This document shows, piece after piece, positions 20,564 through 29,284 of a stretch of 64,000 nucleotides of DNA (positions are counted from its first letter, which is position 1; every line of letters starts with the position of its first letter). A program made the position numbers and the translations under genes. The DNA is from Pseudodesulfovibrio aespoeensis Aspo-2 (GTDB taxonomy: Bacteria > Desulfobacterota > Desulfovibrionia > Desulfovibrionales > Desulfovibrionaceae). The stretch is taken from contig NC_014844.1 of assembly GCF_000176915.2 (NCBI RefSeq), forward strand, positions 1,116,001 to 1,180,000. The letters are read 5' to 3'. The notes beneath the pieces are model-generated. The model was given only the letters and a program-made list of their open reading frames with translations, did no database searches and was not told the DNA's origin.

Positions 20564-20952
20564 GACTGGCTCCCCCCGGATCTGGCGAACCGTAACACCT
20601 TGGCCATCAGCACCTCGAAGTCTATCGGCTTGGAAAGGTAGTCCGCCGCTCCGAGCCGCATGCTTGCCTTCACCGCCGACTCGCTGCCATGCCCTGTGAG
20701 CATGAGCACCGGCAGTTCAGGGTCAAGCAACCTGAATATCTTCAGGATTTCGACGCCATCCATGCCTTCGAGCTTGAGGTCCAGGATGGCGATGTCGAAG
20801 TCCTCCCCGCGCAGCAGGCGAACGGCTTCCTCCCCGCTCGACGCGGTGGTCGCGGCGATGCCCCGTCTGGTCATCCGCTTGGCCAGCACTTCGGTGAAGC
20901 CTTTCTCATCGTCCACGATGAGGAGCCTGATGTTCCTCGGGGTGTCGCTCAT
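20560..20952 (-). CDS. Receiver-only response regulator B
   Basis: 130 aa, one REC domain: IVDDEKG near 12, phospho-acceptor in ILDLKLEGMDG near 57 (Leu replaces the usual Pro after the Asp region), Thr in MLTGHG and Lys in SKPIDF. It lies 32 bases after receiver A and is coupled to receiver C by an ATGA overlap. It shares the 'xSKRLxRRGxxxxTASxGEEA' style with the other receivers in this locus, suggesting they arose by duplication. Confidence 0.92.
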   Translation of the reverse strand: MSDTPRNIRLLIVDDEKGFTEVLAKRMTRRGIAATTASSGEEAVRLLRGEDFDIAILDLKLEGMDGVEILKIFRLLDPELPVLMLTGHGSESAVKASMRLGAADYLSKPIDFEVLMAKVLRFARSGGSQS

Positions 20953-20984
20953 GTCGTTCCCATTCGCGGGTTGCGTGTTGGTGG

Positions 20985-21416
20985 TCAGGCCTGGCGCTTG
21001 TATATCGCCGTGGCCCTGGCCTCGGCAGCCTCCATCTCGTGCGTGCGCTTGAGTTCCACCGCTTCCTTGATCTTTTCGGTAAGCACGTCAAAGCTGCACG
21101 GCTTCATCAGGTAGTCGTAGGCGCCAAGCTGGATGCCCTCGATGGCCGAGGGGACGGTGGCATGCCCGGTGAGCATGATCACCTCGACCAGCGGGAACGC
21201 CTGCTTCACTTCCTGGAGCACGGTCAGCCCGTCCTTGCCCGGCATTTTCACGTCCAGAACCATGACCTCGATGCCCGGATTCTTTTCAAGTTGCTGGATC
21301 GCCTCGTCGCCGTTGAACGCCGTGAAAACGGTCATGTTCCTCTTGGTCAGACGCTTTTCCATGGTTTCGACAAAACCGGATTCATCGTCCACAATGAGGA
21401 TGGTCGCATCAATCAT
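20985..21416 (-). CDS. Receiver-only response regulator A
   Basis: 143 aa. REC domain: IVDDESG near 8, phospho-acceptor in VLDVKMPGKDG near 54, Thr in MLTGHA, Lys in MKPCSF. A C-terminal helix of about 25 residues rich in Ala/Glu follows. The ATG overlaps the kinase stop by four bases (21413-21416) after a GGGAGGA site, so it is translationally coupled to the Cache kinase, its likely phosphodonor. Confidence 0.93.
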   Translation of the reverse strand: MIDATILIVDDESGFVETMEKRLTKRNMTVFTAFNGDEAIQQLEKNPGIEVMVLDVKMPGKDGLTVLQEVKQAFPLVEVIMLTGHATVPSAIEGIQLGAYDYLMKPCSFDVLTEKIKEAVELKRTHEMEAAEARATAIYKRQA

Positions 21417-23110
21417 GGGTTTCCTCCCTGGGTTGTTTGGGATGGCTGCAAGGGCAGCCGGATGTTGAAGCGGGTGCCGTGTCCCACGGCGCTCTCGACC
21501 TCTATGGTTCCGCCCATCTGGTGGATGATGCCGAAACAGATGGACAGTCCGAGGCCGCTGCCCTTGCCCACCGGCTTGGTGGTGAAGAACGGATCGAATA
21601 TTCTGCTCAGATAGGCTTCGGGGATGCCCGGCCCGGTGTCGGCCACCGAGATGAGCACCTCGTTTTCGGTCTGGTGGCACGATATGGCCAGGGTGCCGCC
21701 ATCCTGTTCCATGGCCTGGATGGAGTTGTTGATGAGATTGAGAAAGACCTGCTGCAACTCGGTCGGGGACGCCTCAATGGGCGGCATGTCGGCGTCGATG
21801 TCCAGCGAGAAGTCGATCTGGGCGTAGCGCGCCTGCTGCATGGAGAGGCTGACGACCTCCTCGATGAGCTCTGGCAGGACGACGGTGGTCACGCGGGAGT
21901 CGGTCTGCCGGGCGAAACTGAGCAGCTTGTGGGTGATGTCCTTGCAGCGCACGCCCTGGGTGCGGACCTGGGCCAGGGCCCTCTGGATCTCCTGACGGCA
22001 CGACATCTCGGTTCCCTCGTCCTCCAGCAGGTCGCCTATCCACCCGGCCTCCTCCATCATGATGGCCACCGGGTTGTTGATCTCGTGGGCGATCCCCGCG
22101 GCCAGCTCGCCGATGGAGGCCAGCTTGCCCGCCTCGATCATCTGCTTGCTCATCATCTCGGTCTTCTGGTCGATGAGCCTGAAGCGGGCCACCAGCTTGC
22201 GCGACATGAACAGGGCCATGACCACGATGCCCAGGCCGCCGAGCAGGAAGACGACGATGGCGATCCGCTCGCTGCGGATAAGATCGGAGAAGGCGTCGGA
22301 GAGAGTCTGCTGGTAGACGAGCCTCCAGTCTGCCCCCTTGAGGCTGGCGGAGACCACGATGTATTCTTCGCCGTCGCTCCCCTGCGACTTCTGGATCAGC
22401 ACCCCGCGCTGCTCGGCAGGATGCGAGAGCGTCTCCGAGGAGACCATGGTCAGATCCTGCTTGCCGATGGCCGGGGGTCTTGTCTGGAAGGTGCCGTCGC
22501 GGTTCAGGATGTAGGCATATCCAGTGTCGCCGATGCGGATGTTCTCCACCAGGTTGCTGAAGGCGAGAAAGTCTATGGTGGCCCTGAGCGTCCACTGGAC
22601 TCCGGACGCTTCGTTGTTGACGGCGATGATGAAGTGGGGGGAGCGCCGAAGCCCCAGGAAGACATCGCTGATGGCCGCAGGCGTGTTGCGGGAGTTCCTG
22701 TACCACTCGGCGTGGGAGTAGTCGGCCCCCAGAAGGTCGAACGGCCCGGCATAGGCCACCTGCCTGCCGTTGCTGTCGATGACGCCGAGGTCCACAAAGA
22801 TGCGGCCATACTGCTGCTGCATGTCCTTGAGGGTCAGTTCGAGGAATTCGGGTGTGATCAGCTGTTCGTAGGTGAACGCCTTGTTCAGATACTGGACCTC
22901 GTACTGCTTCTCGGTCAGGAAGGTGTCGATGGATTCCTTGTGCTTGTCCACCACCACGCTCAGGTGGGCGTAGACCTTCTCCGTGTATATGGATGCGAAC
23001 TGGTCGAAGATGAGCCCGCCGACCAGGATGAGCGGCGCAAAGGAAACCGCAATGACCATCAGGGTCAGGTTGCGGGATAGCTTGCCGTAGGGCTGCGTCT
23101 CGATGGGCAT
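21413..23110 (-). CDS. Membrane sensor kinase with Cache-type periplasmic domain
   Basis: 565-aa inner-membrane kinase: TM1 near residues 15-35, a periplasmic dCache-like domain (about 40-270, with the GDTGYAYILNRDGTF strand typical of the membrane-proximal module), TM2 near 280-300, HisKA with GIAHEINNPVAIMMEEAG near 348, and HATPase_c with DTGPGIPEAYLSRIFDPFFTTK and GSGLGLSI boxes. I chose the ATG at 23110, after AGGAAAGAGAG; longer frames enter the promoter. Such domains sense small extracellular ligands such as organic acids or amino acids. First gene of a sigma-54-driven unit with three receivers and an exporter. Confidence 0.94.
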   Translation of the reverse strand: MPIETQPYGKLSRNLTLMVIAVSFAPLILVGGLIFDQFASIYTEKVYAHLSVVVDKHKESIDTFLTEKQYEVQYLNKAFTYEQLITPEFLELTLKDMQQQYGRIFVDLGVIDSNGRQVAYAGPFDLLGADYSHAEWYRNSRNTPAAISDVFLGLRRSPHFIIAVNNEASGVQWTLRATIDFLAFSNLVENIRIGDTGYAYILNRDGTFQTRPPAIGKQDLTMVSSETLSHPAEQRGVLIQKSQGSDGEEYIVVSASLKGADWRLVYQQTLSDAFSDLIRSERIAIVVFLLGGLGIVVMALFMSRKLVARFRLIDQKTEMMSKQMIEAGKLASIGELAAGIAHEINNPVAIMMEEAGWIGDLLEDEGTEMSCRQEIQRALAQVRTQGVRCKDITHKLLSFARQTDSRVTTVVLPELIEEVVSLSMQQARYAQIDFSLDIDADMPPIEASPTELQQVFLNLINNSIQAMEQDGGTLAISCHQTENEVLISVADTGPGIPEAYLSRIFDPFFTTKPVGKGSGLGLSICFGIIHQMGGTIEVESAVGHGTRFNIRLPLQPSQTTQGGNP

Positions 23111-23178
23111 GTCGTCGCTCTCTTTCCTACTAGGAATTGGATCATCTTTGGCCCGGATCAGTGCTCTGCTGTCGCTTG

Positions 23179-23194
23179 AGCAATCGACGTGCCA
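23179..23194 (-). promoter_or_regulatory. Sigma-54 promoter of kinase-receiver-TauE operon
   Basis: Reading the minus strand, TGGCAC-GTCGA-TTGCT matches the -24/-12 consensus in every key base with correct spacing. It would start transcription near 23167, about 57 bases before the kinase ATG. Confidence 0.85.
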
Positions 23195-23350
23195 ATGCGG
23201 ATGGCCGGGATATTCTGCTCTTTTTTCCATGTGTTTTTCAACACCTTTAAAACATTGATCTTTTCCGATTGCGTGATGGGTTGAACTCCACATCTGGGCC
23301 GGCGCTGGCGGTTGGTCGTGCCCCTTTCGGGCGGCATTTGGTGCTTTGAT

Positions 23351-23383
23351 GGGGTGTTTCGCCCCAGTGGGGCGAAACACCCC
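23351..23383. promoter_or_regulatory. 15-3-15 perfect palindrome, candidate activator site
   Basis: Two 15-base arms (GGGGTGTTTCGCCCC and its exact complement) flank AGT. A degenerate echo (GGCGAAACGCCCC at about 23398-23410) follows. It lies in the 558-base gap (23111-23668) between two divergent transcription units, 173 bases upstream of one -24 element and 257 from the other, the range used by enhancer-binding proteins. A hairpin role is less likely because no gene ends near it. A second, smaller dyad (GTATCA-GG-TGATAC) lies near 23439. Confidence 0.75.
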
Positions 23384-23623
23384 ACTGGGGCAAAAGCGGC
23401 GAAACGCCCCGCTTGGCAGCGCAAAGCCCTTTGTCTCTGGTATCAGGTGATACAAATCGCCCCACCCGGAGCCGGCGCTGGTGCGCGCCGTGGTACCCGC
23501 GGGCGCGTTCAGGCGGGTCTGCGGCCTGGATTCATTGAATCAACCACATGCAATTCCGAAATATTTGTATTAATTTCGCGGATGGGGTAGTTTTCTGCAT
23601 GGGCTGCGTTCCCACTGGCATTT

Positions 23624-23639
23624 TGGCATGGTCATTGTA
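23624..23639 (+). promoter_or_regulatory. Near-consensus sigma-54 promoter of receiver/PEP-synthase-like unit
   Basis: TGGCAT-GGTCA-TTGTA has correct spacing but T instead of C in the -12 GC. The start would be near 23650, leaving a short leader before the GTG at 23669. Confidence 0.55.
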
Positions 23640-23668
23640 GGATGGGCGCATGCGCCTGGAGGCTTGCC

Positions 23669-24085
23669 GTGAGTGATATCATACGCGTTCTGCTTGTCGA
23701 TGACGAAGACGGCTTCATTGCGGCCCTGTCCAAGCGGCTGGACCGCCGGGGCATGTCCGTGTCCACCGCCTCGGGCGGCGAGGAGGCCATGGCCCTGCTG
23801 GAAACCGAGTCCTATGATGTCATGGTCCTGGACGTGAAGATGCCCAGGATGGACGGAATGCAGGTGCTCTCCATGGTCAAGAGCCGCCACCCGGCGCTGG
23901 AGGTCATCCTGCTCACCGGGCATGCGGACATGAATTGCGCCCTGGAGGCCCTGTCTGCCGGGGCGTTCGATTTTCTGATCAAGCCCGTGGGCATAGAACT
24001 GCTGGCATGCCGGATCATGGCGGCGGCAAAGGGCAAGTCCCTGCGGGGCGGATGCGCTGTCGGCGACGGCGGCGTGGACGGCTGA
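23669..24085 (+). CDS. Receiver-only response regulator D
   Basis: 138 aa. The GTG start follows CTGGAGG by seven bases; a longer frame from 23642 lacks support and would overlap the promoter start. REC signature: LVDDEDG near 8, phospho-acceptor in VLDVKMPRMDG near 53, Thr in LLTGHA and Lys in IKPVGI. It resembles receivers A-C across the divergent gap and precedes the PEP-synthase-like gene by 76 bases, so it may tie that protein into the same signalling circuit. Confidence 0.9.
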   Translation: MSDIIRVLLVDDEDGFIAALSKRLDRRGMSVSTASGGEEAMALLETESYDVMVLDVKMPRMDGMQVLSMVKSRHPALEVILLTGHADMNCALEALSAGAFDFLIKPVGIELLACRIMAAAKGKSLRGGCAVGDGGVDG

Positions 24086-24161
24086 GTGATTGCGCGGGGA
24101 TCGGGTGCCGCGGGTCGGGGTCTGAGACATGGGGTCGCGTCAGACCCGCTGCAAGGGGGCC

Positions 24162-26765
24162 ATGATGGTTGAGGGGATCAGGCGGATTTTCAGAAAGCTG
24201 GAGCTGTTCTTTGCCGATGGCGAATCGCCCGGCCCCGAGGAGTTGCGCGAGTCGTTCCAGGTGCGCTACCACACCTTCAAGCAGCTGATCAACGCCAACA
24301 CCCAGGCCCTTGAGGCCATGGCCGAGATCGAGGAGGCCATGCAGGGGCGGATTTCGTTCGGCTTTGGGTTTGTCCGCGCCCGGACCGCGCGCGTGACCGC
24401 GTTGGTCTATTCCATCATTCGCAATCTCGAAGCCCTGGCTCCGGGCCGGTATGCCGCGCTCTTCGACAGTTTCGAGATCATCCGGGGCAATATCCAGGCC
24501 GCTATGCCCCCGGTGGAAAAGCATGTCGAGGGGCGGCGGGTCGTGTCCCTGGCCGAGATCGACCGCAACGATTCAGGCGAGTGCGGCACCAAGATGGCCC
24601 ATCTCGGAGAGCTGAAGAACCGCATGGGATTGCGCGTGCCAGACGGGTTCGTGGTCACAGCCGATGCCTGCCGCCAGTTCATGGAATCGGGCGGACTCAG
24701 AGAGGAGATCGACCGGATCATCCAGTCTGCGGCGGCCACGGAGCCAGCCCAGATGCAGATGCTCGCCGCCTCGGTGGCGCAGTTGGTCATGGATGCGGAA
24801 ATGCCGCCCGAGATCGGCTCGGCCATCACCCGCGAGTATGAGGCCCTGGCAACGCGGCTCGGCCACAGGCCCAATGTGGCGGTCCGCTCGTCGGCTCTGG
24901 GCGAGGACGAGTCCGGCTCGTCCTACGCGGGCCAGTACCGGTCCCTGCTCAACATCCACTCCGACAACCTGCTCTCCTCCTACAAGGAGGTCGTGGCCGC
25001 CCTCTACGGGGTCCAGGCCATGGGCTACCGGCTCAAGCGGGGGCTTGACACGCCGTCCATGTGCGTGGGTTTCATCGAGATGGTGGGAGCCCAGGCGGGC
25101 GGGGTCGTCTATACCCGCGACCCCATGTCGGAACACGCCGAGGCTGTGCTCATCAGCTCCACCTGGGGCCGCCCCAAGTCTGTCGTGGACGGGGCCGGGC
25201 TGGCCGACAGCTTCGTGGTGGACCGGCGGACGCTGGCCCTGCGCGAGCGCAACATCGCCGTCAAGAGCACCTGCCTGCGCTCCAGCGCCCAGGAGGGTGT
25301 GTCGTCGGACTGCGTGCCGCCGGACAAGGTCTCGGCCCAGTCCCTGACCGACGGACAGGTGGAGGAGCTGGCCCGCACCTGCCTGCGCATCGAGAGGCAG
25401 TTCGGCTATCCTCAGGACATTGAATTCGCCATCGACGGGCAGGGAGAGGTCGTCTACCTCCAGGCCCGTGCGGTCATGCTCACGGCAGAGCCGGTCCTCC
25501 GCCCGTTGCCCGACTCGGCGGCGGTGCTCATGGCTGGCGGGGTCAGGGTCAGCGGGGGGATTGCCGCGGGCAAGGTCCACCATGTGCTCAAGAGCGCCAG
25601 CGCCCTGGTCTTTGAGCCGGGCGGCGTGCTCGTGGCCCGGCAGCCGAGCCCGGATCTGGCCGTGCTGCTCCCCAGCGCCTCGGCCCTGATCACCGAGCTT
25701 GGCGGCGTGGCCGGGCATCTGGCCACGGTGGCCCGCGAATTCCAGGTGCCCGCCCTGTTCGGGCTTCAGGACGCACTGGACCAGATCCCGGACGGCGCGA
25801 TGGTCACGGTTGACGCCGACGGGCGGCGCGTACTCAAGGGAGTGGTGGAGTCGCTGCTCGAACCCGATGTCGGGCAGGCCAACCTCATGGAGGGGAGCCC
25901 GGTCTTCCAAACCCTGGCGGCCATCGCCGAGCATGTTACCCCGCTGCACCTGCTGGACCCCGAAGGGCTGCGCTTCCGCCCCGAAAACTGCACCACCCTG
26001 CACGACATCACCCGGTTCTGCCATGAGAAGGCCGTGGCCGAGATGTTTTCCTTTGGCCGGTCCCACAAGTTCAGCCGGTACGAGGCCAAGCAGCTCCATG
26101 TGGACGGCAGCCCCAAGCAGTTCTGGGTGGTCAATCTCCAGGACGGGTTTGTTGCCGAGCCGGAAGACAAGTGGGTGGAGCTCGGAAACATCGCCTCAAT
26201 CCCCATGCTCGCCATGTGGAAGGGGATGAACGCCTTTTCCTGGGACGGCCCGCCAGCCGTGGACGGGCGGGGATTCCTCTCGGTCATGTTCGAGGCGTCC
26301 ATGAACCCCAAGCTGAACGTCACCGGAGGCGGGTCACTGGCCTTCAAGAATTATTTCATGATTTCCAGAGAGTTCTGCTCGCTCCAGTCCCGTTTTGGGT
26401 TCCACTTCTGCAATGTGGAGGCGTTGGTCGGCGAGTACGCGGTGGAGAACTACGTGGGATTCCGCTTTTTCGGCGGGGCTGCCGATCCGGGCCGGCGTCG
26501 GCTGCGGGTGCTCCTGGTGGCCGAGGTCCTCGAAGGGTTCGGATTCCGGACCATGGTCAGGGAGGACAGCCTCGCGGCCAGGGTGGAGGGCAGGGACAAG
26601 GATTTCATGATTTCGCGGCTCGCCGTCCTCGGCCACATGATCATGCACACCCGCCAGCTCGACATGATCATGCGCGACTTGGGCCAGGCCAGGGCGTACA
26701 AGGCCAAGCTGTGCAGCCAGCTCTCCGAGCTCCTGAACAACGGCGAGTACGCCTGCCGAACGTGA
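24162..26765 (+). CDS. PEP synthase/PPDK-like protein with non-canonical C-terminus
   Basis: 867 aa. An N-terminal helical region (about residues 1-140) precedes an ATP-grasp domain of the PPDK/PEP-synthase N-terminal type (GTKMAHLGEL near 142, RSSALGEDESGSSYAGQ near 247, TRDPMSE near 313). A mobile phosphohistidine domain follows with ITELGGVAGHLATVAREFQVPA near 505-525, keeping the His. The expected C-terminal PEP/pyruvate TIM barrel was not recognised; instead about 330 residues of unknown type follow. ATP-dependent phosphotransfer via His is likely; the acceptor is unknown. The ATG has AAGGGGG upstream; the next codon is also ATG. Confidence 0.85.
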   Translation: MMVEGIRRIFRKLELFFADGESPGPEELRESFQVRYHTFKQLINANTQALEAMAEIEEAMQGRISFGFGFVRARTARVTALVYSIIRNLEALAPGRYAALFDSFEIIRGNIQAAMPPVEKHVEGRRVVSLAEIDRNDSGECGTKMAHLGELKNRMGLRVPDGFVVTADACRQFMESGGLREEIDRIIQSAAATEPAQMQMLAASVAQLVMDAEMPPEIGSAITREYEALATRLGHRPNVAVRSSALGEDESGSSYAGQYRSLLNIHSDNLLSSYKEVVAALYGVQAMGYRLKRGLDTPSMCVGFIEMVGAQAGGVVYTRDPMSEHAEAVLISSTWGRPKSVVDGAGLADSFVVDRRTLALRERNIAVKSTCLRSSAQEGVSSDCVPPDKVSAQSLTDGQVEELARTCLRIERQFGYPQDIEFAIDGQGEVVYLQARAVMLTAEPVLRPLPDSAAVLMAGGVRVSGGIAAGKVHHVLKSASALVFEPGGVLVARQPSPDLAVLLPSASALITELGGVAGHLATVAREFQVPALFGLQDALDQIPDGAMVTVDADGRRVLKGVVESLLEPDVGQANLMEGSPVFQTLAAIAEHVTPLHLLDPEGLRFRPENCTTLHDITRFCHEKAVAEMFSFGRSHKFSRYEAKQLHVDGSPKQFWVVNLQDGFVAEPEDKWVELGNIASIPMLAMWKGMNAFSWDGPPAVDGRGFLSVMFEASMNPKLNVTGGGSLAFKNYFMISREFCSLQSRFGFHFCNVEALVGEYAVENYVGFRFFGGAADPGRRRLRVLLVAEVLEGFGFRTMVREDSLAARVEGRDKDFMISRLAVLGHMIMHTRQLDMIMRDLGQARAYKAKLCSQLSELLNNGEYACRT

Positions 26766-26923
26766 TCCGCTTTGGGTTCCACTTTCCGGCGGGCAGGCCC
26801 CGCGCCCCTTCAATTTCGCACGGGATTCCTGTATAGGGACGGTCGGCATCGGCGGCCAGCCGGGCCGCAATGGTCTGGGGCCGTCGCTTTTCGACAGCGG
26901 CCCGGAGCGCGCGAGGAGTATCC

Positions 26924-27877
26924 GTGATCGAAAGTCTTGTCCTGATGGCCACGGCAGCCACCGCCATCGTGCTGGAGGCCGCCCCCTTTCTGCTGCTCGG
27001 ATCGCTCATAGGGTCTCTCATCGAGGTGCTCGTGCCGGAGCGCACCTTATTGCGCGTGATCCCGCGCAGCGGGGTCGGGCAGGTGGCCACCGGAATTTTT
27101 GCCGGGATGCTCCTGCCCACCTGCGAGTGCGGCATCGTCCCGGTGGTCCGGCGGCTGCTGCTCAAGAACGTGCCGCCGCGCGTCGCCATCCCCTACATGA
27201 TGGCTGCCCCGGTGGTGAACCCCGTGGTTCTCGGCTCCACCCTCTTCGCCTTTCAGGGCGACCTGACCGTGGTCGGGCTGCGGGTGCTGCTGGTGATCAT
27301 TCCGGCGGCGGCCCTGGGGTTTGCCCTGGGCAATGCGGGTCCGCGCTCGGTCCTGCGCCAGCGCCCCATAGACCTCAAGCGGTTCGGCGAGGCCGAGGCG
27401 GAACTGGTCGCCAGCCATGACGCCCATGAGTGGGGGGGGGGCTGCGGCTGCGATCACGGCGCGCAGGGCGCGGGCGGAAAAGCCCGGGCGGTCTTGTTCC
27501 ACACCGCTGCCGAGTTCATATCCATGGGCAGGTTCCTGGTCTTCGGCGCGGTGGTGGCCGCCGGATTCAAGGCTTTCCTGCCGCCCTCGGTGCTCGGCCT
27601 GTTTGCCGACAACCCCCTGCTGGCCGTGGGCGGCCTGATGCTCCTGGCCATCGCCCTGTCCATCTGCTCCGAGGCGGACGCCTTTGTGGCCGCGTCTTTC
27701 GCCTCGTTCCCGGTATCGGCCAAGGTGGCCTTCATGGCCATCGGCCCCATGGTCGATCTCAAGCTTATTCCGCTGTTCCTGACCGTGTTCAACCGGCGCG
27801 TGGCCCTGGCCCTGATCGTGGTGCCCGTGGTCACGGTTTATGTCATGGCCGCGGTGCTGGCCGTGGGAGGGGGGTAG
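26924..27877 (+). CDS. COG0701/DUF318 (UPF0718) permease
   Basis: 317-aa inner-membrane protein with eight or so TMs. The GTG start is preceded by GAGGAG. Family hallmarks are the CECGIVPVVRRLL loop near residue 66, APVVNPVVLGST near 93 and SICSEADAFVAASF near 245. The central hydrophilic loop (about 165-185) is His/Gly/Cys-rich (HDAHEWGGGCGCDHG), suggesting metal contact. Relatives include ArsP; family members found next to TIGR03943 proteins and Zur regulators are candidates for zinc or other metal handling. It is coupled to the next gene with a two-base gap. Confidence 0.85.
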   Translation: MIESLVLMATAATAIVLEAAPFLLLGSLIGSLIEVLVPERTLLRVIPRSGVGQVATGIFAGMLLPTCECGIVPVVRRLLLKNVPPRVAIPYMMAAPVVNPVVLGSTLFAFQGDLTVVGLRVLLVIIPAAALGFALGNAGPRSVLRQRPIDLKRFGEAEAELVASHDAHEWGGGCGCDHGAQGAGGKARAVLFHTAAEFISMGRFLVFGAVVAAGFKAFLPPSVLGLFADNPLLAVGGLMLLAIALSICSEADAFVAASFASFPVSAKVAFMAIGPMVDLKLIPLFLTVFNRRVALALIVVPVVTVYVMAAVLAVGGG

Positions 27878-27879
27878 AC

Positions 27880-28662
27880 ATGGTCTGGCTGTTCCGTTTC
27901 ACCGAGGCCTGCCTGCTTGCGGCCATGGGCGCGTTCATGGTCGCCCTGGCCCTGTCGTCCGGGTACTGGCAGTATCTCAACCCCAAGTATTCCTGGCTGA
28001 CCCTGGCCGCCGGGGCCTGCGTGATCGCGCTCGGTTTTGGCGCACTCTTCGACCTGCACCGGCGGCGCAAGGCGACCGAGTTGGGGGCCGTGATCGTGTT
28101 TCTCTTCCTGGCCGGGGCCAGCCAGACACTGCCCGACCTGCTCTTCGAACCTGTTGCGGCCATCCCGCAGCGGGGCGGTCTGACATTTTCGGACGAGTAT
28201 GCGGACGGCTTTGATGTGGAGCCGACCGTGTCCTTTGGCGGTCAGGAGTATGTCAGGATCAACGCCGCGGAACTGATCGCGGGCGAGTCCGGGGGCTGGA
28301 CGCAGGAGGGCGGGCGGTACGCGGTCCAGGGGAGCCTGGCCAGGACGCCGGAGTTGGACAGGGCCGGACTGGTGGCCGTGACCCGGCTCTTCATTTCCTG
28401 CTGCTTTGCCGATGCGGCGGGCGTGGTCGCCCTGGTCCGGGTGGATGATCCCGCGTCGCTTACGCCCGGCACCTGGGTCAGCGTCATGGGGCGGCTTGTC
28501 CCGGCCCCGCCCCTGCCCGAGACCGAGATAGCCATCTATGGCGCGCTGACGGCCATCCGCAGCGACCGTTTCATCCTGGACGCCGAAAACGTCGAAACCC
28601 CGGCATTCACCGGGGTTCCCTACCTGTTCGAGATCAATTCACAACAGCCTTTCGCCTATTGA
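27880..28662 (+). CDS. TIGR03943/YcgQ-family membrane protein
   Basis: 260 aa. Three to four TM helices in the first 95 residues (near 5-25, 36-55 and 66-90), then an extracytoplasmic domain with FISCCFADAAGVVALVR (residues 170-187), the paired-Cys signature of this family, and a C-terminal VPYLFEIN. These proteins almost always sit beside a COG0701 permease, as here, and presumably act with it. Its gene ends seven bases from the convergent Zur-like gene. Confidence 0.82.
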   Translation: MVWLFRFTEACLLAAMGAFMVALALSSGYWQYLNPKYSWLTLAAGACVIALGFGALFDLHRRRKATELGAVIVFLFLAGASQTLPDLLFEPVAAIPQRGGLTFSDEYADGFDVEPTVSFGGQEYVRINAAELIAGESGGWTQEGGRYAVQGSLARTPELDRAGLVAVTRLFISCCFADAAGVVALVRVDDPASLTPGTWVSVMGRLVPAPPLPETEIAIYGALTAIRSDRFILDAENVETPAFTGVPYLFEINSQQPFAY

Positions 28663-28682
28663 AGAGTGGTCAGCCGCTCTTG
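28663..28682. terminator. Hairpin at convergent gene ends
   Basis: AAGAGTGG-TCAG-CCGCTCTT forms an eight-pair stem with one G-U. It lies across the end of the Zur-like gene and next to the TIGR03943 stop, so it may serve both strands. Confidence 0.45.
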
Positions 28683-29125
28683 GCCGCTTTGCCGCTGCAC
28701 ACCGAGCAGACGCCATCCAGCCGCAGATCGACGCTGCTGATGCGCATGGGCAGGGCATTGCCCAACGCCTTCTGGTCAAAGTGCAGGGTGTCGTTGTCCA
28801 CGCACTGCACCTCGCCGCACTGCGTACAGTGGAAATGGCTGTGGCCGTTGGGCCAGCGCCCGCCTCGGGCGCAGTAGCGCACGGCTCGTTCCGTGGAGTT
28901 GATCCGGTTGACTGCGCCGTTTTCGGCCAGCAGGTCGAGTATCCGGTAGACCGTGACCCGGTTGAGCCGATGCTCGGCCAGGACACGCTCATAGACTTCA
29001 CGGGCGGTGAGCGGGTGATGGCTCCCGGCCACGGTCGAGAGCACCAGGATGCGGTTGAGGGTCGGCTCAAGGCCGGTCTGGGCCAGAAAGGAACGCGCTG
29101 CGGCGTGGGCGTCCGGGGTGTGCAT
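28670..29125 (-). CDS. Fur-family metalloregulator, Zur-like
   Basis: 151-aa cytosolic repressor. N-terminal winged helix (about residues 15-80: LTAREVYERVLAEHRLNRVTVYRILDLL), then the metal domain with HSHFHCTQCGEVQCVD near 94-109 and a second CxxC (VCSVC) near the C-terminus: the two structural-zinc pairs. The zinc assignment rests on neighbours (ZnuA, COG0701/TIGR03943), not on sequence alone, so Fur or PerR cannot be excluded. AGGAG lies ten bases before the ATG. Confidence 0.85.
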   Translation of the reverse strand: MHTPDAHAAARSFLAQTGLEPTLNRILVLSTVAGSHHPLTAREVYERVLAEHRLNRVTVYRILDLLAENGAVNRINSTERAVRYCARGGRWPNGHSHFHCTQCGEVQCVDNDTLHFDQKALGNALPMRISSVDLRLDGVCSVCSGKAAKSG

Positions 29126-29244
29126 TGCTCATGTTCTCCTGAGACAGTGTCGGGGTCGGGACAGTGTAGAGGAACTCCGCGCGATTATCCAGTCCCTGGC
29201 AAGGCTGTCGGCGTTTGCCGCGCATTGTCGGTGGTTGGCGGCGG

Positions 29245-29268
29245 CGCGGGAGGCGCGTTCCTCCCGCG
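29245..29268 (-). terminator. Terminator after znuA
   Basis: Perfect nine-base stem CGCGGGAGG / CCTCCCGCG with a six-base loop, 16 bases past the znuA stop on the minus strand. Confidence 0.6.
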
Positions 29269-29284
29269 TCGCCGTTGTCTTGTG

